The notes under the pieces: model-generated
Databases searched by the model: none
What the model was told of the DNA's origin: nothing
Seen by the model: only the letters and a program-made list of their open reading frames with translations
In this document: positions 53,778 through 63,015 of the stretch, one piece after another
How the letters are laid out: every line of letters starts with the position of its first letter
Numbering within the stretch: the stretch's first letter is position 1
From: Rothia mucilaginosa ATCC 25296
GTDB taxonomy: Bacteria > Actinomycetota > Actinomycetes > Actinomycetales > Micrococcaceae
DNA length: 64,000 bases
Assembly (NCBI RefSeq): GCF_000175615.1
Contig: NZ_ACVO01000005.1
Coordinates: 124,001-188,000 of the forward strand
Direction: 5' to 3'
Made by a program: the position numbers and the translations under genes

Positions 53778-53789
53778 TTGACTGGTCAA
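53778..53789 (+). promoter_or_regulatory. Inverted repeat TTGAC-TG-GTCAA before cydDC
   Basis: A 12-base inverted repeat whose first half reads TTGACT, a fair -35 box. No good -10 follows at 17 bases. It may be an operator overlapping the cydDC promoter. Confidence 0.3.
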
Positions 53790-53857
53790 ATAGGTATTGG
53801 ATAGCCCAACCCTTAAACTGATGGGAGGTAAAAACAGCAGAAGACTAAGGACAACAC

Positions 53858-56800
53858 GTGAGTCGAACGCACACACCGCGTCATGCTGACAAACATCAGA
53901 ACACCGAGGCACCAGAGGTGACCGAAGGAAAGCGCAATGACCGCGCTGACCGCCGCCCGCCCCTGGGCCCTGACGCCCGTAAAACCCTCAGCACGTTCGG
54001 TGTCATCACCGCCGTGCACACCCTCGCGACGGTGCTTTTCAGCGCCGCCCTGGCTGTGATTATTGCCCGCGCGGCACACGCCGGTTTCGCCGCTGTTGCC
54101 GCCGAGCACGCGCGCCTCAAAGAGACCAGCGCCCCGGACGTGTACCGCGCCTACATTGAGTTCTCGGGCTCCGCGCAGGCGCAGCTGGAGGCGCACGGCG
54201 GCTGGCTGCTCGGCCTCGGTGGGCTCTTCGGTGACGCAGACACCATTACCCCCGGCCTGATTGCGGTCGCCGTGGTTGCCCTGCTCGTCCGCTCGGGTAC
54301 CGACTACCTGCTGGCTGTGAGCGCGCAGCGTGCCGCCTCCGGGGCGAAGTCTCAGATTCGTTCCTCGCTGCTCAAGCGCGTGCTCGCCACCGGTGGCGCA
54401 GACACCCCCGAAGGTACCGGCGCGACCGCTGTGCTGCTGTCCCGTGGCTTGAACGCTCTGGATGACTACTACACCAAGACCCTGACCGCGTTCGTGTCCA
54501 CCGCGATTGTGCCGTTCATCCTCTGGGTTGTTGTGGCGGCCCTAGACTGGATGAGCGCCATGGTGCTGGCATGCACCCTGCCGCTTATTCCGGTGTTCAT
54601 GATCCTGATTGGTAAGAACACCCGCGACGAAACCGCAGAAGCTCAGGCTGAACTGCACCGCCTCTCCGACCATATTCTGGAGCTGGTGCGCGGCCTGCCC
54701 GTCATTATCGGTCTGGGCCGTGAACGTGCACAGACCCGCTCCATGAACGCCCTCGGTCAGCGTTACCGTGAACGCACCATGCAGACTTTGCGTAGCGCTT
54801 TCATGTCTTCGCTTGCGTTGGAGCTCATCACCACCATTTCGGTGGCGCTGATTGCTGTGCTGATTGGTGTGCGCCTGGTCAACGGCACCCTGGGCCTGGA
54901 CACCGCAATTCTCGTGCTGCTGCTGGCCCCCGAATGCTACCAGCCGCTGCGTGATGTGGGTGCCGCCTACCACCAGTCGGAGGATGGCGTTGCCGCTCTG
55001 CGTAGCGCCCAGAAGATTATTGATGCGCCCCTGCCCGCCGCCGCTGCGGACTCGGAAGCCCAGGATTCGGCAGCGCAGAAGGCTCAGCCTTCCACCATCG
55101 CTGTTGAGGACCTGTCGGTGAGCTACCCGGCGCGTCCTGCCGTGCTGACTAACCTGTCCCTGAACCTGGACCGTCGCGTTGCTACCGCTCAGGGTGTAAC
55201 TGCCCAGGATGCACGCGGTGCGGTTATCGGCGTGATGGGTGAATCCGGCTGCGGTAAGTCCACCCTGCTGAACGTGTTCTCTGGTGCCGTGCGTGAAGGT
55301 CTGGTGCCCACCGGCTCGGAGGAGCCCGTGCACCTGACCGGTAGCGTGACCGGTCTGGGAACCACCCTAGTTATTCCGCAGTCGCCGGTCTTCACCGCGC
55401 CGACCGTGCAGACCGAAATGGCGCTCTACGCACTCAGCGCTACCGAGGCTGAGCGTGAGCGTGCAGCCGCTCTGCTCGGTGAAGCGATGGACTCCAAGAA
55501 GCTGTCCGTCACCGATGCCGAGTCCGCGCTGCTGGTTGGCCCGCTGGCTCAGCTGGGCATGGAGAAGCTGACCGCCCTTGAGCCCGGTGCCCTCAGCGCA
55601 GGTCAGGCGCGCCGCCTCGCCGTGGCACGTACCCTGGCTCGTGCCGAGGCTATCTACCGTGCCGGCGGTGAGCAGACCGTGCTGACCGTCCTGGTGGATG
55701 AGCCGACCGCGCACCTGGACGCCTACTCGGCATACCTGGTGACCCGCGCCCTGCACCGTCTGGCGGAACTTGGCGCAACCGTGCTGATCGTGACCCACGA
55801 GCAAGAGCTCGCCGCTGGCTGCGACACCCTCGTTCGTGCCGTGCAGACCGCCCAGGGCTACACCTGGACCGCCGAGGCGAACACCGCCCGCGTTGCGGTT
55901 CCCGCGCAAGCCCCCGCGCACCTGCTCAAGGACCGGGCAGAGTACGAGGCTGAAAGCACCGCCCCGGCGGGCGCCTCCGCAACTGCCGAGGTCAAGGAAG
56001 CTGAGCCTGCCGGCCTGTTCGCAAGCCTGCGCACCCTGAAGGAACTGACCGGTATCGGTGTTCGCGCCGCAACCGGCCCGGTTATCATGGCTGCGATTAC
56101 TTCCCTGATGGCTGCGGCACTGACTGCGCTGTCCGGCTGGCTGATTGTTCGCGCCGCCGAGGGCCCGGCAATGATGTACCTGATGGTCGCCATTGTGGGC
56201 GTGCGTTTCTTCGGCCTGGGTCGTGCCTGCGCCCGCTACGCTGAGCGTCTGATGACCCACTCGAAGGTTCTTGCCGCCGCAAATATTCTGCGTCTGCGCG
56301 CCTGGGTTGGCGCATGGCAGAGCGTGAGTAGCGTGCGTGCCCTGCTGCGTGGTGACGCGCTGCTCGAACGCCTCGTGGGTGGTATTGATGAGCTGCGTGA
56401 CGGCGTGCCGCGCGTTATTATTCCGCCGGCTGCGCACCTGCTGGTTATGACCGCGGCGCTGATTACGACCGCGTGCATCCTGCCGCAGGCTCTGATCCCG
56501 GTCCTGATTGCCGTTCTGGTCAGTACTTTTGTGGCTCCGTGGATTGTGCTCCGCGCCGATGCCCGTGCGGAGGCGCTGGCTCGCCGCTCCACCGCGCAGA
56601 TGCTGCGCCTGGGTACCGGCATGCTCTCGGCGGCTGAGGACCTGCGCGCTAACGGCGTGGCAACCACCGCTGAGAAGGCTAACGGCGCCCTGGATGCCGA
56701 GAACCTGTCCGCCCTGCAGAAGGGCTCGACTGCTCAGGGCGTGGGTCGTACCCTCGTGACCCTGAGCTGGTTCGGTGCGGCTCTGGCGAGCGCAGTCATT

Positions 56801-57892
56801 GCTTACCCGCTGGCTGTTGACGGCACCGTGCGTGCCCCCGAAGCGGCGATTGTGGTGTTGCTGTGCACCGGCATGCTGGAAAGCTCCCTGGGCCATGTTG
56901 AGGCGGTCCGCTCCTGGCCCGCGTTCAGCCGCCTGCTCGCTACGATTGCCCCGAGCGTGCGTGACGTATCCCTGGAGGGTGTTGTTGCGACTTCGACCCT
57001 GAAGCGTTCCGTGCCGACCGAGGCTGAGGTGGACACCCACGTTCTGCCGCGTCGTGTTGAGCGTCTGCGTGCCCGCGCGGAGGCCGAGATGGAGGAGCTG
57101 CTGGAAGCTGACCGTCAGCGTGCCCAGCGTTTTGCCCGCCCCGAATCTGGCGCTAAGGCGGATTCTAAGGCTGTGCGCCCGCCGAAGCCCGGCGAACCCA
57201 CCCTGGTCAGCTGCGGTACCCCGCAGGAGCTTGGCGTGAAGGTCACCGACCCCGCCCTGAGCCTGCAGGACGCTGCCGCCCGCTGGCCCGGCATGGATCA
57301 CCCGGTCTTCACCGACCTGAACATGAACGCCCGTGCGGGCTCCTGGACTGCGGTGACCGGCCCCTCCGGTTCCGGTAAGTCTACGGTGCTTGCAACCGTT
57401 CTGGGCTTCTTGCCGCTGGAGTCCGGCCGTGTGCTGGCTTCCGGTGAGGTCCTGGAGGGTGAGCAGCTGCGCGGCTACGCGGCGTGGTGCCCGCAGGCGG
57501 CTCACATTTTTGAGTCGACCCTTGAGGGTAACCTGATGCTGGCTCGTGACCGTTCGGATCGCCCGAGCGAGGAAGAGCTGATTGAGGTTCTGCGCCGTGT
57601 GGGTCTGGGCGAGTGGTTTGACGCTCTGCCTCAGGGCCTGCGCACCCCGGTGGGTGCTGGCGGTTCCTTCCTGTCGGGTGGTCAGCGTCAGCGTCTGGCG
57701 GTGGCTCGTGCCCTGCTGGTGAACTCGCCGGTGCTGTTGCTGGATGAGCCGACCGCGCACCTGGACGCTGAGTCTGCCCGCGCGCTGATGGCTGACTTGG
57801 ATGCGGCGACCCGCTCCAGCTCTGTGGCTACGGTTCTGGTGTCGCACCGTCCCGAGGATATTGCCCGCTGCGATGAAATGGTTCGCCTCTAA
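53858..57892 (+). CDS. cydDC: Fused thiol reductant ABC exporter CydDC
   Basis: A 1344-residue protein joining two complete half-transporters. Half 1 (CydD-like) has its membrane part at about 45-390, Walker A at 461-468 (GESGCGKS), a changed signature LSAGQARRLAVARTL and Walker B VLVDEPTAHLD. Half 2 (CydC-like) has membrane helices at about 735-1060, Walker A at 1168-1175 (GPSGSGKS), LSGGQRQRLAVARALL and LLLDEPTAHLD. CydDC exports glutathione/cysteine or handles haem in bd oxidase assembly. Fusion of the two is usual in actinobacteria. GTG start at 53858 with AAGGA upstream. Confidence 0.93.
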   Translation: MSRTHTPRHADKHQNTEAPEVTEGKRNDRADRRPPLGPDARKTLSTFGVITAVHTLATVLFSAALAVIIARAAHAGFAAVAAEHARLKETSAPDVYRAYIEFSGSAQAQLEAHGGWLLGLGGLFGDADTITPGLIAVAVVALLVRSGTDYLLAVSAQRAASGAKSQIRSSLLKRVLATGGADTPEGTGATAVLLSRGLNALDDYYTKTLTAFVSTAIVPFILWVVVAALDWMSAMVLACTLPLIPVFMILIGKNTRDETAEAQAELHRLSDHILELVRGLPVIIGLGRERAQTRSMNALGQRYRERTMQTLRSAFMSSLALELITTISVALIAVLIGVRLVNGTLGLDTAILVLLLAPECYQPLRDVGAAYHQSEDGVAALRSAQKIIDAPLPAAAADSEAQDSAAQKAQPSTIAVEDLSVSYPARPAVLTNLSLNLDRRVATAQGVTAQDARGAVIGVMGESGCGKSTLLNVFSGAVREGLVPTGSEEPVHLTGSVTGLGTTLVIPQSPVFTAPTVQTEMALYALSATEAERERAAALLGEAMDSKKLSVTDAESALLVGPLAQLGMEKLTALEPGALSAGQARRLAVARTLARAEAIYRAGGEQTVLTVLVDEPTAHLDAYSAYLVTRALHRLAELGATVLIVTHEQELAAGCDTLVRAVQTAQGYTWTAEANTARVAVPAQAPAHLLKDRAEYEAESTAPAGASATAEVKEAEPAGLFASLRTLKELTGIGVRAATGPVIMAAITSLMAAALTALSGWLIVRAAEGPAMMYLMVAIVGVRFFGLGRACARYAERLMTHSKVLAAANILRLRAWVGAWQSVSSVRALLRGDALLERLVGGIDELRDGVPRVIIPPAAHLLVMTAALITTACILPQALIPVLIAVLVSTFVAPWIVLRADARAEALARRSTAQMLRLGTGMLSAAEDLRANGVATTAEKANGALDAENLSALQKGSTAQGVGRTLVTLSWFGAALASAVIAYPLAVDGTVRAPEAAIVVLLCTGMLESSLGHVEAVRSWPAFSRLLATIAPSVRDVSLEGVVATSTLKRSVPTEAEVDTHVLPRRVERLRARAEAEMEELLEADRQRAQRFARPESGAKADSKAVRPPKPGEPTLVSCGTPQELGVKVTDPALSLQDAAARWPGMDHPVFTDLNMNARAGSWTAVTGPSGSGKSTVLATVLGFLPLESGRVLASGEVLEGEQLRGYAAWCPQAAHIFESTLEGNLMLARDRSDRPSEEELIEVLRRVGLGEWFDALPQGLRTPVGAGGSFLSGGQRQRLAVARALLVNSPVLLLDEPTAHLDAESARALMADLDAATRSSSVATVLVSHRPEDIARCDEMVRL

Positions 57893-57943
57893 ACGCAGCT
57901 GAGCGTAGCCACCACGGGCGAGATTGAACGCAATAAACTGCGA

Positions 57944-57982
57944 GAAATGCCCCGGTACTTCGTGAAAGTACCGGGGCATTTC
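57944..57982. terminator. Terminator between cydDC and the topoisomerase A gene
   Basis: Perfect 17-bp stem GAAATGCCCCGGTACTT (57944-57960) with its complement (57966-57982), five-base loop, then TTTGTG. It separates convergent genes. Confidence 0.9.
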
Positions 57983-58085
57983 TTTGTGCAAAATTTTCTG
58001 GGCACATTGCTCTGCGCGTTATATCTGCGCGGATTCTCCCAGGCTTTGTAAACAACCTGAGGTTGAAAGGCCGTGAACGGCGCGC

Positions 58086-60611
58086 CTAGAAGAGCTTTTC
58101 ACCCTCCGGGCTAACCGCCAGCGTAGCAGAAACAGCCGCATAGTTCGGGCCCACAATGCCGATGCTCTGAGTGAGCATCACACCGGAACCGTCACGGGCA
58201 CCGTGCTCGGTCGGCAGGGAACGAGCCACACCGCCGGAGGACGCCGCCTTCGCCGGGCCCACGCCCACCCACGCCAGAGCCAGCTGGCTCTCACCGGTGA
58301 GGAATCGGTGCGCACGCACGCCACCGGTCGCGCGGCCCTTCTGCGGGTACTCGCTCAGCGCGGTGACCTTGGCGCTCGCCAGGCCGTCCTTGCCGTTGGT
58401 GACGGTCACGACCTCCGCCGCGTCGCCGGGCGCGGTCACACCCAGGGCGATGAGGCGGTCGCCATCGGCAAGCTTGATGCCTGCGATACCGCCGCCGGTG
58501 CGTCCCTGCGGGCGGACCTTCGCCGCGTCGAAGGTCAGCAGCTTCGCGTCGCGGGTGACGAAGGTGAGTACCGCATCGTCGGTGGGGCAGGGGGCGGCGG
58601 CTACGATTTCGTCGCCGTCCTTGAGCTTCATGATGTCCCACTCGGTCTGGTTCAGCGGGTAATCCGGGTTGAGGCGCTTGATCACGCCGCCCGCGGTTGC
58701 CAGCGCCAGCACCGTGTTCAGCGGTACGAGGGCGACCAGCTTCTCACCCTTGGCGAGCTGAACCAGCTCGGCTGCCTTCACCGCCGACGCCATGGAGGGG
58801 GTGCCACCGTTCTCGTCCAGCACCGCAATGTCCATGACGGACAGGCGCACCATGCGTCCTGCGGAGGTCACGGCACCGATCTCGCCGCGCGCGGTGGTCG
58901 GCACAATCGAGGTGAACACGTCGTGCTTGAAACGCTTGCCGGGATCCACGAGCGCTTCGCGGATGGGCTTGCCGGGGGTGCGTCCCATCATGCCGGATGC
59001 CGAAAGTAGCACCCAGCAGGGATCGTCCGCGATTTCGAGGGCGAGGCCCAGGCTCTTCTTCGTCTTGGACTGCGCGGTGACTGCCTCAATGGCGACCTGC
59101 ATCTCGTCCTTGGTTTTGAGCTGGGTGCGGCGGTCGGTGCCGTAGCGTTCGGCGACCTCTGCGAGCTCTTCGGAGACCAGTTCGCGCAGCGCCGCATCGG
59201 AGCCGAGGATACGCTGCAGTTCCGCGATTTCCTGCTGCAGGGTTTCGCGTTCTGCTTCGAGTTCCAGGCGGGAGTACTTGGTGAGCTGGCGCAGGCGCAG
59301 CTCCAGAATGTGGTTCGCCTGGGTGTCGGTCAGGTCGAAGACGACCTTCAGCTTTTCGCGTGCCTGAGCGGTCTCATCAGACTCACGAATGATCTGGATG
59401 ACCTCGTCAATGTCGAGGATCGCCACGAGCAGGCCCTCCACCAGGTGCAGGCGGTCGGTGCGCTTGCCCAGGCGGAATTCGGTGCGGCGGCGGACCACGT
59501 TCAGGCGGTGGTCAATGTACACGCGCATCAGGTCGAGCAGGCCGAGGGTCTGCGGCTGACCGTCCACGAGCGCCACGTTGTTGATACCGAAGGAATCCTC
59601 AAGCGGAGTGTGCTTGTAGAGGGCGGCGAGCACCGCCTCCGGGTTGAAACCGTTCTTGATTTCGATGACGAGGCGCAGACCGTTGGTGCGGTCAGTCAGG
59701 TCGACCACGTCGGAGATGCCGGTGAGCTTCTTGGAGTTGACGCCGTCCTTGATCTTTTCGATGACCTTCTCGGGGCCGACCATGTACGGCAGTTCGGTGA
59801 CGACAATGCCCTGCTTGCGGGGGCTGACCTGCTCGATGGAGACCTTTGCGCGGGTCTTGAAAGTACCGCGGCCGGTTTCGTAGGCGTCACGGATACCTCC
59901 CAGACCCACGATGGTGCCGCCGGTAGGCAGGTCGGGGCCGGGGATGAACTTCATGATGTCTTTGAGGGTCGCCTCGGGGTGGGCGATGAGGTGGCGGGTA
60001 CCGGCGATGACCTCGCGCAGGTTGTGCGGCGCCATGTTGGTTGCCATGCCGACCGCAATGCCGGTGGTGCCGTTGACGAGCAGGTTCGGGAACGCTGCGG
60101 GCAGCACGGAGGGCTGCATGAACTGGTTGTCGTAGTTCGGTACGAAGTCAACCACGTCTTCTTCGAGGTCCGCGGTGAGTGCCTGCGCGGCGGGCGCCAT
60201 GCGTGCTTCGGTGTATCGGGCGGCTGCCGGACCGTCATCGAGGGAGCCGAAGTTACCGTGACCGTCAACGAGGGGCAGGCGCAGCGCGAAGGGCTGGGCG
60301 AGGCGCACCATGGCGTCGTAGATGGCGGCGTCGCCGTGCGGGTGGAGCTTACCCATGACCTCGCCGGTCACGCGGGCGCTCTTGACATGGCCCTTGTCAG
60401 GGCGCAGACCCATCTGCTGCATCATGTAGAGGATACGGCGCTGCACGGGCTTGAGGCCGTCGCGGGCGTCGGGGAGGGCGCGCGAATAAATCACCGAATA
60501 GGAGTATTCCAGGAAGCTGGTTTCCATCTCGGCGGATACGTCGATGTCGACGATATTCTCTACCACATCCACCGGGTAGTCGCTGACGGCGGATTTGGAT
60601 CGGCGAGCCAT
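58086..60611 (-). CDS. parC: Type II topoisomerase subunit A (topoisomerase IV ParC type)
   Basis: An 841-residue DNA-cleaving subunit. The catalytic tyrosine is Tyr133 (AARYTEARM). The N-terminal winged-helix domain has the quinolone region KLHPHGDAAIYDAMV, with Ala95 at the place of E. coli GyrA Ser83 and Asp99 at that of Asp87. C-terminal beta-pinwheel repeats start near residue 510, including PQGRTGGGIAGI, which is like a GyrA box in degenerate form. GAGGAG precedes the minus-strand ATG. It pairs with the B subunit at 43860. ParC instead of GyrA is inferred from the pairing. Confidence 0.88.
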   Translation of the reverse strand: MARRSKSAVSDYPVDVVENIVDIDVSAEMETSFLEYSYSVIYSRALPDARDGLKPVQRRILYMMQQMGLRPDKGHVKSARVTGEVMGKLHPHGDAAIYDAMVRLAQPFALRLPLVDGHGNFGSLDDGPAAARYTEARMAPAAQALTADLEEDVVDFVPNYDNQFMQPSVLPAAFPNLLVNGTTGIAVGMATNMAPHNLREVIAGTRHLIAHPEATLKDIMKFIPGPDLPTGGTIVGLGGIRDAYETGRGTFKTRAKVSIEQVSPRKQGIVVTELPYMVGPEKVIEKIKDGVNSKKLTGISDVVDLTDRTNGLRLVIEIKNGFNPEAVLAALYKHTPLEDSFGINNVALVDGQPQTLGLLDLMRVYIDHRLNVVRRRTEFRLGKRTDRLHLVEGLLVAILDIDEVIQIIRESDETAQAREKLKVVFDLTDTQANHILELRLRQLTKYSRLELEAERETLQQEIAELQRILGSDAALRELVSEELAEVAERYGTDRRTQLKTKDEMQVAIEAVTAQSKTKKSLGLALEIADDPCWVLLSASGMMGRTPGKPIREALVDPGKRFKHDVFTSIVPTTARGEIGAVTSAGRMVRLSVMDIAVLDENGGTPSMASAVKAAELVQLAKGEKLVALVPLNTVLALATAGGVIKRLNPDYPLNQTEWDIMKLKDGDEIVAAAPCPTDDAVLTFVTRDAKLLTFDAAKVRPQGRTGGGIAGIKLADGDRLIALGVTAPGDAAEVVTVTNGKDGLASAKVTALSEYPQKGRATGGVRAHRFLTGESQLALAWVGVGPAKAASSGGVARSLPTEHGARDGSGVMLTQSIGIVGPNYAAVSATLAVSPEGEKLF

Positions 60612-60896
60612 ATATCTCCTCGTGTCGGTGTGTTTTCGCTCCTCCTATTTTAGCGGGTGGGAGTGGAGGAGACGGGCTGGCTGGTCAGCGTCATCTGTGG
60701 GGTGCGCCAAGACGGTTGCGGGGCAGTAACCGAAGCGTACCGGGGGAGCGCACGCCGTCATATGAGCCTGTATTAGCGTGGTCAAGTAGCATAGCCCGGC
60801 TGGAACCCTCTAAGGTAGAGGGAGTAATACCTAACCGCCTTCATCGTGTGTGCCGACCGACGTCGCCTCATGAGGGCACCGCACGAAAGAGGTACG
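60612..60896. other. Divergent gap between parC and the DUF5998 gene
   Basis: About 285 bases serving as leader region for both genes. CCCTCT (60806-60811) and AGAGGG (60817-60822) form a small hairpin. No convincing promoter pair was recognised. GAAAGAGG before 60897 is the ribosome-binding site. Confidence 0.4.
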
Positions 60897-61490
60897 ATGT
60901 ACGCCACCACCCCCGAACGCGAGCAATTGGTCGCAGACATTAAGCATGCCGGTTTCTACCCCGACCTCGTGCTGGAAGTGGTGGATGACGCGCTAGCGGG
61001 CATGAACCCGGACGCGCACTTCGTACAGCATGAAACCCACTTCTCACGCGATGATTTTCACCGCCACATCACCGTGATGGTGCTCTGCGGTGAGCACGTC
61101 ATCTTTGCGCACCTGGACGACCAGCACCTTGAAGGTGACGCGCAGGGCACCGTGGCGCATGTGAGCGTGGAGGCGGTGCACCTGAGCGCCCTGAACGCGG
61201 TCACCATCAGCTACGGTTTCAGCCAGCCGCAGGCGTACAACGCCGGTAGCACCGCCCCGACTGAGATTTCCTTCCAGATTGCTTGGACCGGTTCGTTGCA
61301 CATGGAGCTGGCTCCTGCCGGCTGCCAGGATCCGCAGTGCAACGCCGACCACGGCTTCACCGGCGATGCGCGCCGCGAGGACATTGCGGTGCGTGTTTCT
61401 GCGACCGCTGACGGTCCGGAATCGGTTCAGCGTGCGCAGCATTTTGCGCGTGCTCTGCACCGTGCCCGCATGTACGCAACCCGCCGATAA
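60897..61490 (+). CDS. DUF5998 family protein
   Basis: A 197-residue protein of an actinobacterial family of unknown function (DUF5998). It is soluble and rich in His and Asp (ETHFSRDDFHRHITVMVLCGEH), with a conserved core YPDLVLEVVDDALAG and a CQDPQC segment that may bind metal. The ATG at 60897 has GAAAGAGG six bases before it. The neighbouring phosphodiesterase is found next to it in relatives. Confidence 0.8.
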   Translation: MYATTPEREQLVADIKHAGFYPDLVLEVVDDALAGMNPDAHFVQHETHFSRDDFHRHITVMVLCGEHVIFAHLDDQHLEGDAQGTVAHVSVEAVHLSALNAVTISYGFSQPQAYNAGSTAPTEISFQIAWTGSLHMELAPAGCQDPQCNADHGFTGDARREDIAVRVSATADGPESVQRAQHFARALHRARMYATRR

Positions 61491-61605
61491 ACACCACCGA
61501 TAAGCACCGGTGGTAGCGCTCGCCGCACAATAACAGCCCGCACAGTATAAATCCCTCGCGGCGCCCCGTACTTTCACACACCCGCCACACCCCTGAGAGG
61601 ACCTT

Positions 61606-62871
61606 ATGACGGTACAGACCACCCTGCACGATGTTCTGGGCGCGCCGTTGCCTCCCGCGCCCGCCTACGGTAGCAATAGCATCGCCGATGTGCTGGAGTC
61701 CGCCTCCTCTCTGGTGGCTCAGCGAAGCCTGGCGCGCCCCGCGCACGCGCTAGATTCCGACCCGGCGTTCCACGCTGTTGCCGACCCGCTGAACCTTGCC
61801 GGCCGCCTCGCGGAGCAGGATGTTGACCCGGTGTCGTTCCGTCACGCCTGCGTGATCATGGTGGACGGCCTGGGCGAGCAGCTGCTCAACAGCTACGGTG
61901 GCTACGCGCCCGCCCTGCGTAAGACCCTGAACCTGGGCCCGCTGGACGCCGCGTTCCCCACTACGACTGCCGCCTCCCTGACCTCGCTGGGCACCGGCAC
62001 GGCACCCGGCGCGCACGGCATTGCCGGCTACGAGGTGCGTAACCCGGCAGGTAATGGGGGAGTGGGCTCGGTCATGAACCACCTGTCCGGCTGGGATCAG
62101 TCGGTGGACCCGCACGCCTGGCAGCCGCTGCCGACCGTGCTGGAACGCCACCATACGAACCGCCGCGTGCTCACCATTTCGCTGGGTAAGTACCGCGGTA
62201 CCGGCCTGACGGAGGCGGCGCTACGCGGCGGCGACTTCGTGGACGCCGTCGGCTACAACGCCCGCGTCACCTACGCCCTGGAGGCGCTCTCCGGCCGCAC
62301 CCCGACCACCGTGTACCTGTACTGGGGCGAGATTGACGCGGCGGGCCACCGCTACGGCGTGGGCAGTGACGAATGGCTACAGCAGCTGGAGGAGCTGAAC
62401 TCGGCGCTGAAGCGTCTGGCGGAGCGCGCCCCGGCGTGGGCGGCACTCTTCGTGACCGCCGATCACGGCATGGTGAACGTGCCCGAGCACCAGCGCATCG
62501 ACTACTCTGGCGTGGAGGAGCTGACCCGCAACATCGCCATGACCGCCGGTGAACCGCGCGCCGTGCACCTGTACCTCGAAGACACCTCGGAGGCGGCACG
62601 TACCGCCACCGCTCAGCGTTGGGCGCAGTACTGGGGCGAGCGCGCCTGGGTGATTGATTCTCGTGAGCTGATGCGCACCGGCTACTTTGGTCCGGTCATC
62701 ACGGATGCGGCGCGCGGCCGCATTGGCGACCTGATGGTGTGCGCTCGCGACGATTGGGCGCTGTACGATATGCGCCACTATCAGGAGCGTGCCCTGCACA
62801 TGGTTGGTCAGCACGGTTCGCTGACGGACGCTGAGCGTCTGGTGCCGTTGCGCATGCTCAAGACTTTCTAA
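61606..62871 (+). CDS. Type I phosphodiesterase / nucleotide pyrophosphatase family protein
   Basis: A 421-residue alkaline-phosphatase-superfamily enzyme. Metal ligands are Asp87 (IMVDGLGEQLL), the nucleophile Thr within 119-121 (FPTTTAAS), IDAAGHRYG and TADHGMVNV. It lacks a signal peptide, so it is cytosolic, and probably cleaves nucleotide or phosphonate phosphodiesters; the substrate is unknown. AGAGGA precedes the ATG. A strong terminator follows. Confidence 0.88.
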   Translation: MTVQTTLHDVLGAPLPPAPAYGSNSIADVLESASSLVAQRSLARPAHALDSDPAFHAVADPLNLAGRLAEQDVDPVSFRHACVIMVDGLGEQLLNSYGGYAPALRKTLNLGPLDAAFPTTTAASLTSLGTGTAPGAHGIAGYEVRNPAGNGGVGSVMNHLSGWDQSVDPHAWQPLPTVLERHHTNRRVLTISLGKYRGTGLTEAALRGGDFVDAVGYNARVTYALEALSGRTPTTVYLYWGEIDAAGHRYGVGSDEWLQQLEELNSALKRLAERAPAWAALFVTADHGMVNVPEHQRIDYSGVEELTRNIAMTAGEPRAVHLYLEDTSEAARTATAQRWAQYWGERAWVIDSRELMRTGYFGPVITDAARGRIGDLMVCARDDWALYDMRHYQERALHMVGQHGSLTDAERLVPLRMLKTF

Positions 62872-62904
62872 AGTACTAGTCTTCTAAAACGCTGGAGGAT
62901 AAAC

Positions 62905-62944
62905 GAAAACCGCTGGTTATTCGGGTGAATAACCAGCGGTTTTC
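62905..62944. terminator. Bidirectional terminator between the phosphodiesterase and sepH
   Basis: Perfect 17-bp stem (62905-62921 with 62928-62944), A-rich before and T-rich after, between convergent genes. Confidence 0.92.
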
Positions 62945-63015
62945 GTATGTCTAGAGGCCCTTGACTAAAGCCCTCGTCTAGATGCCCTTAATCGGACGGG
63001 CGCGAGGGTGCTCGC

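Noticed and set aside
55367-57991. Minus-strand open frame of 874 codons over cydDC
   Set aside because: Antisense of ABC domains with intact Walker motifs; its translation is His, Gln and Arg rich low complexity.
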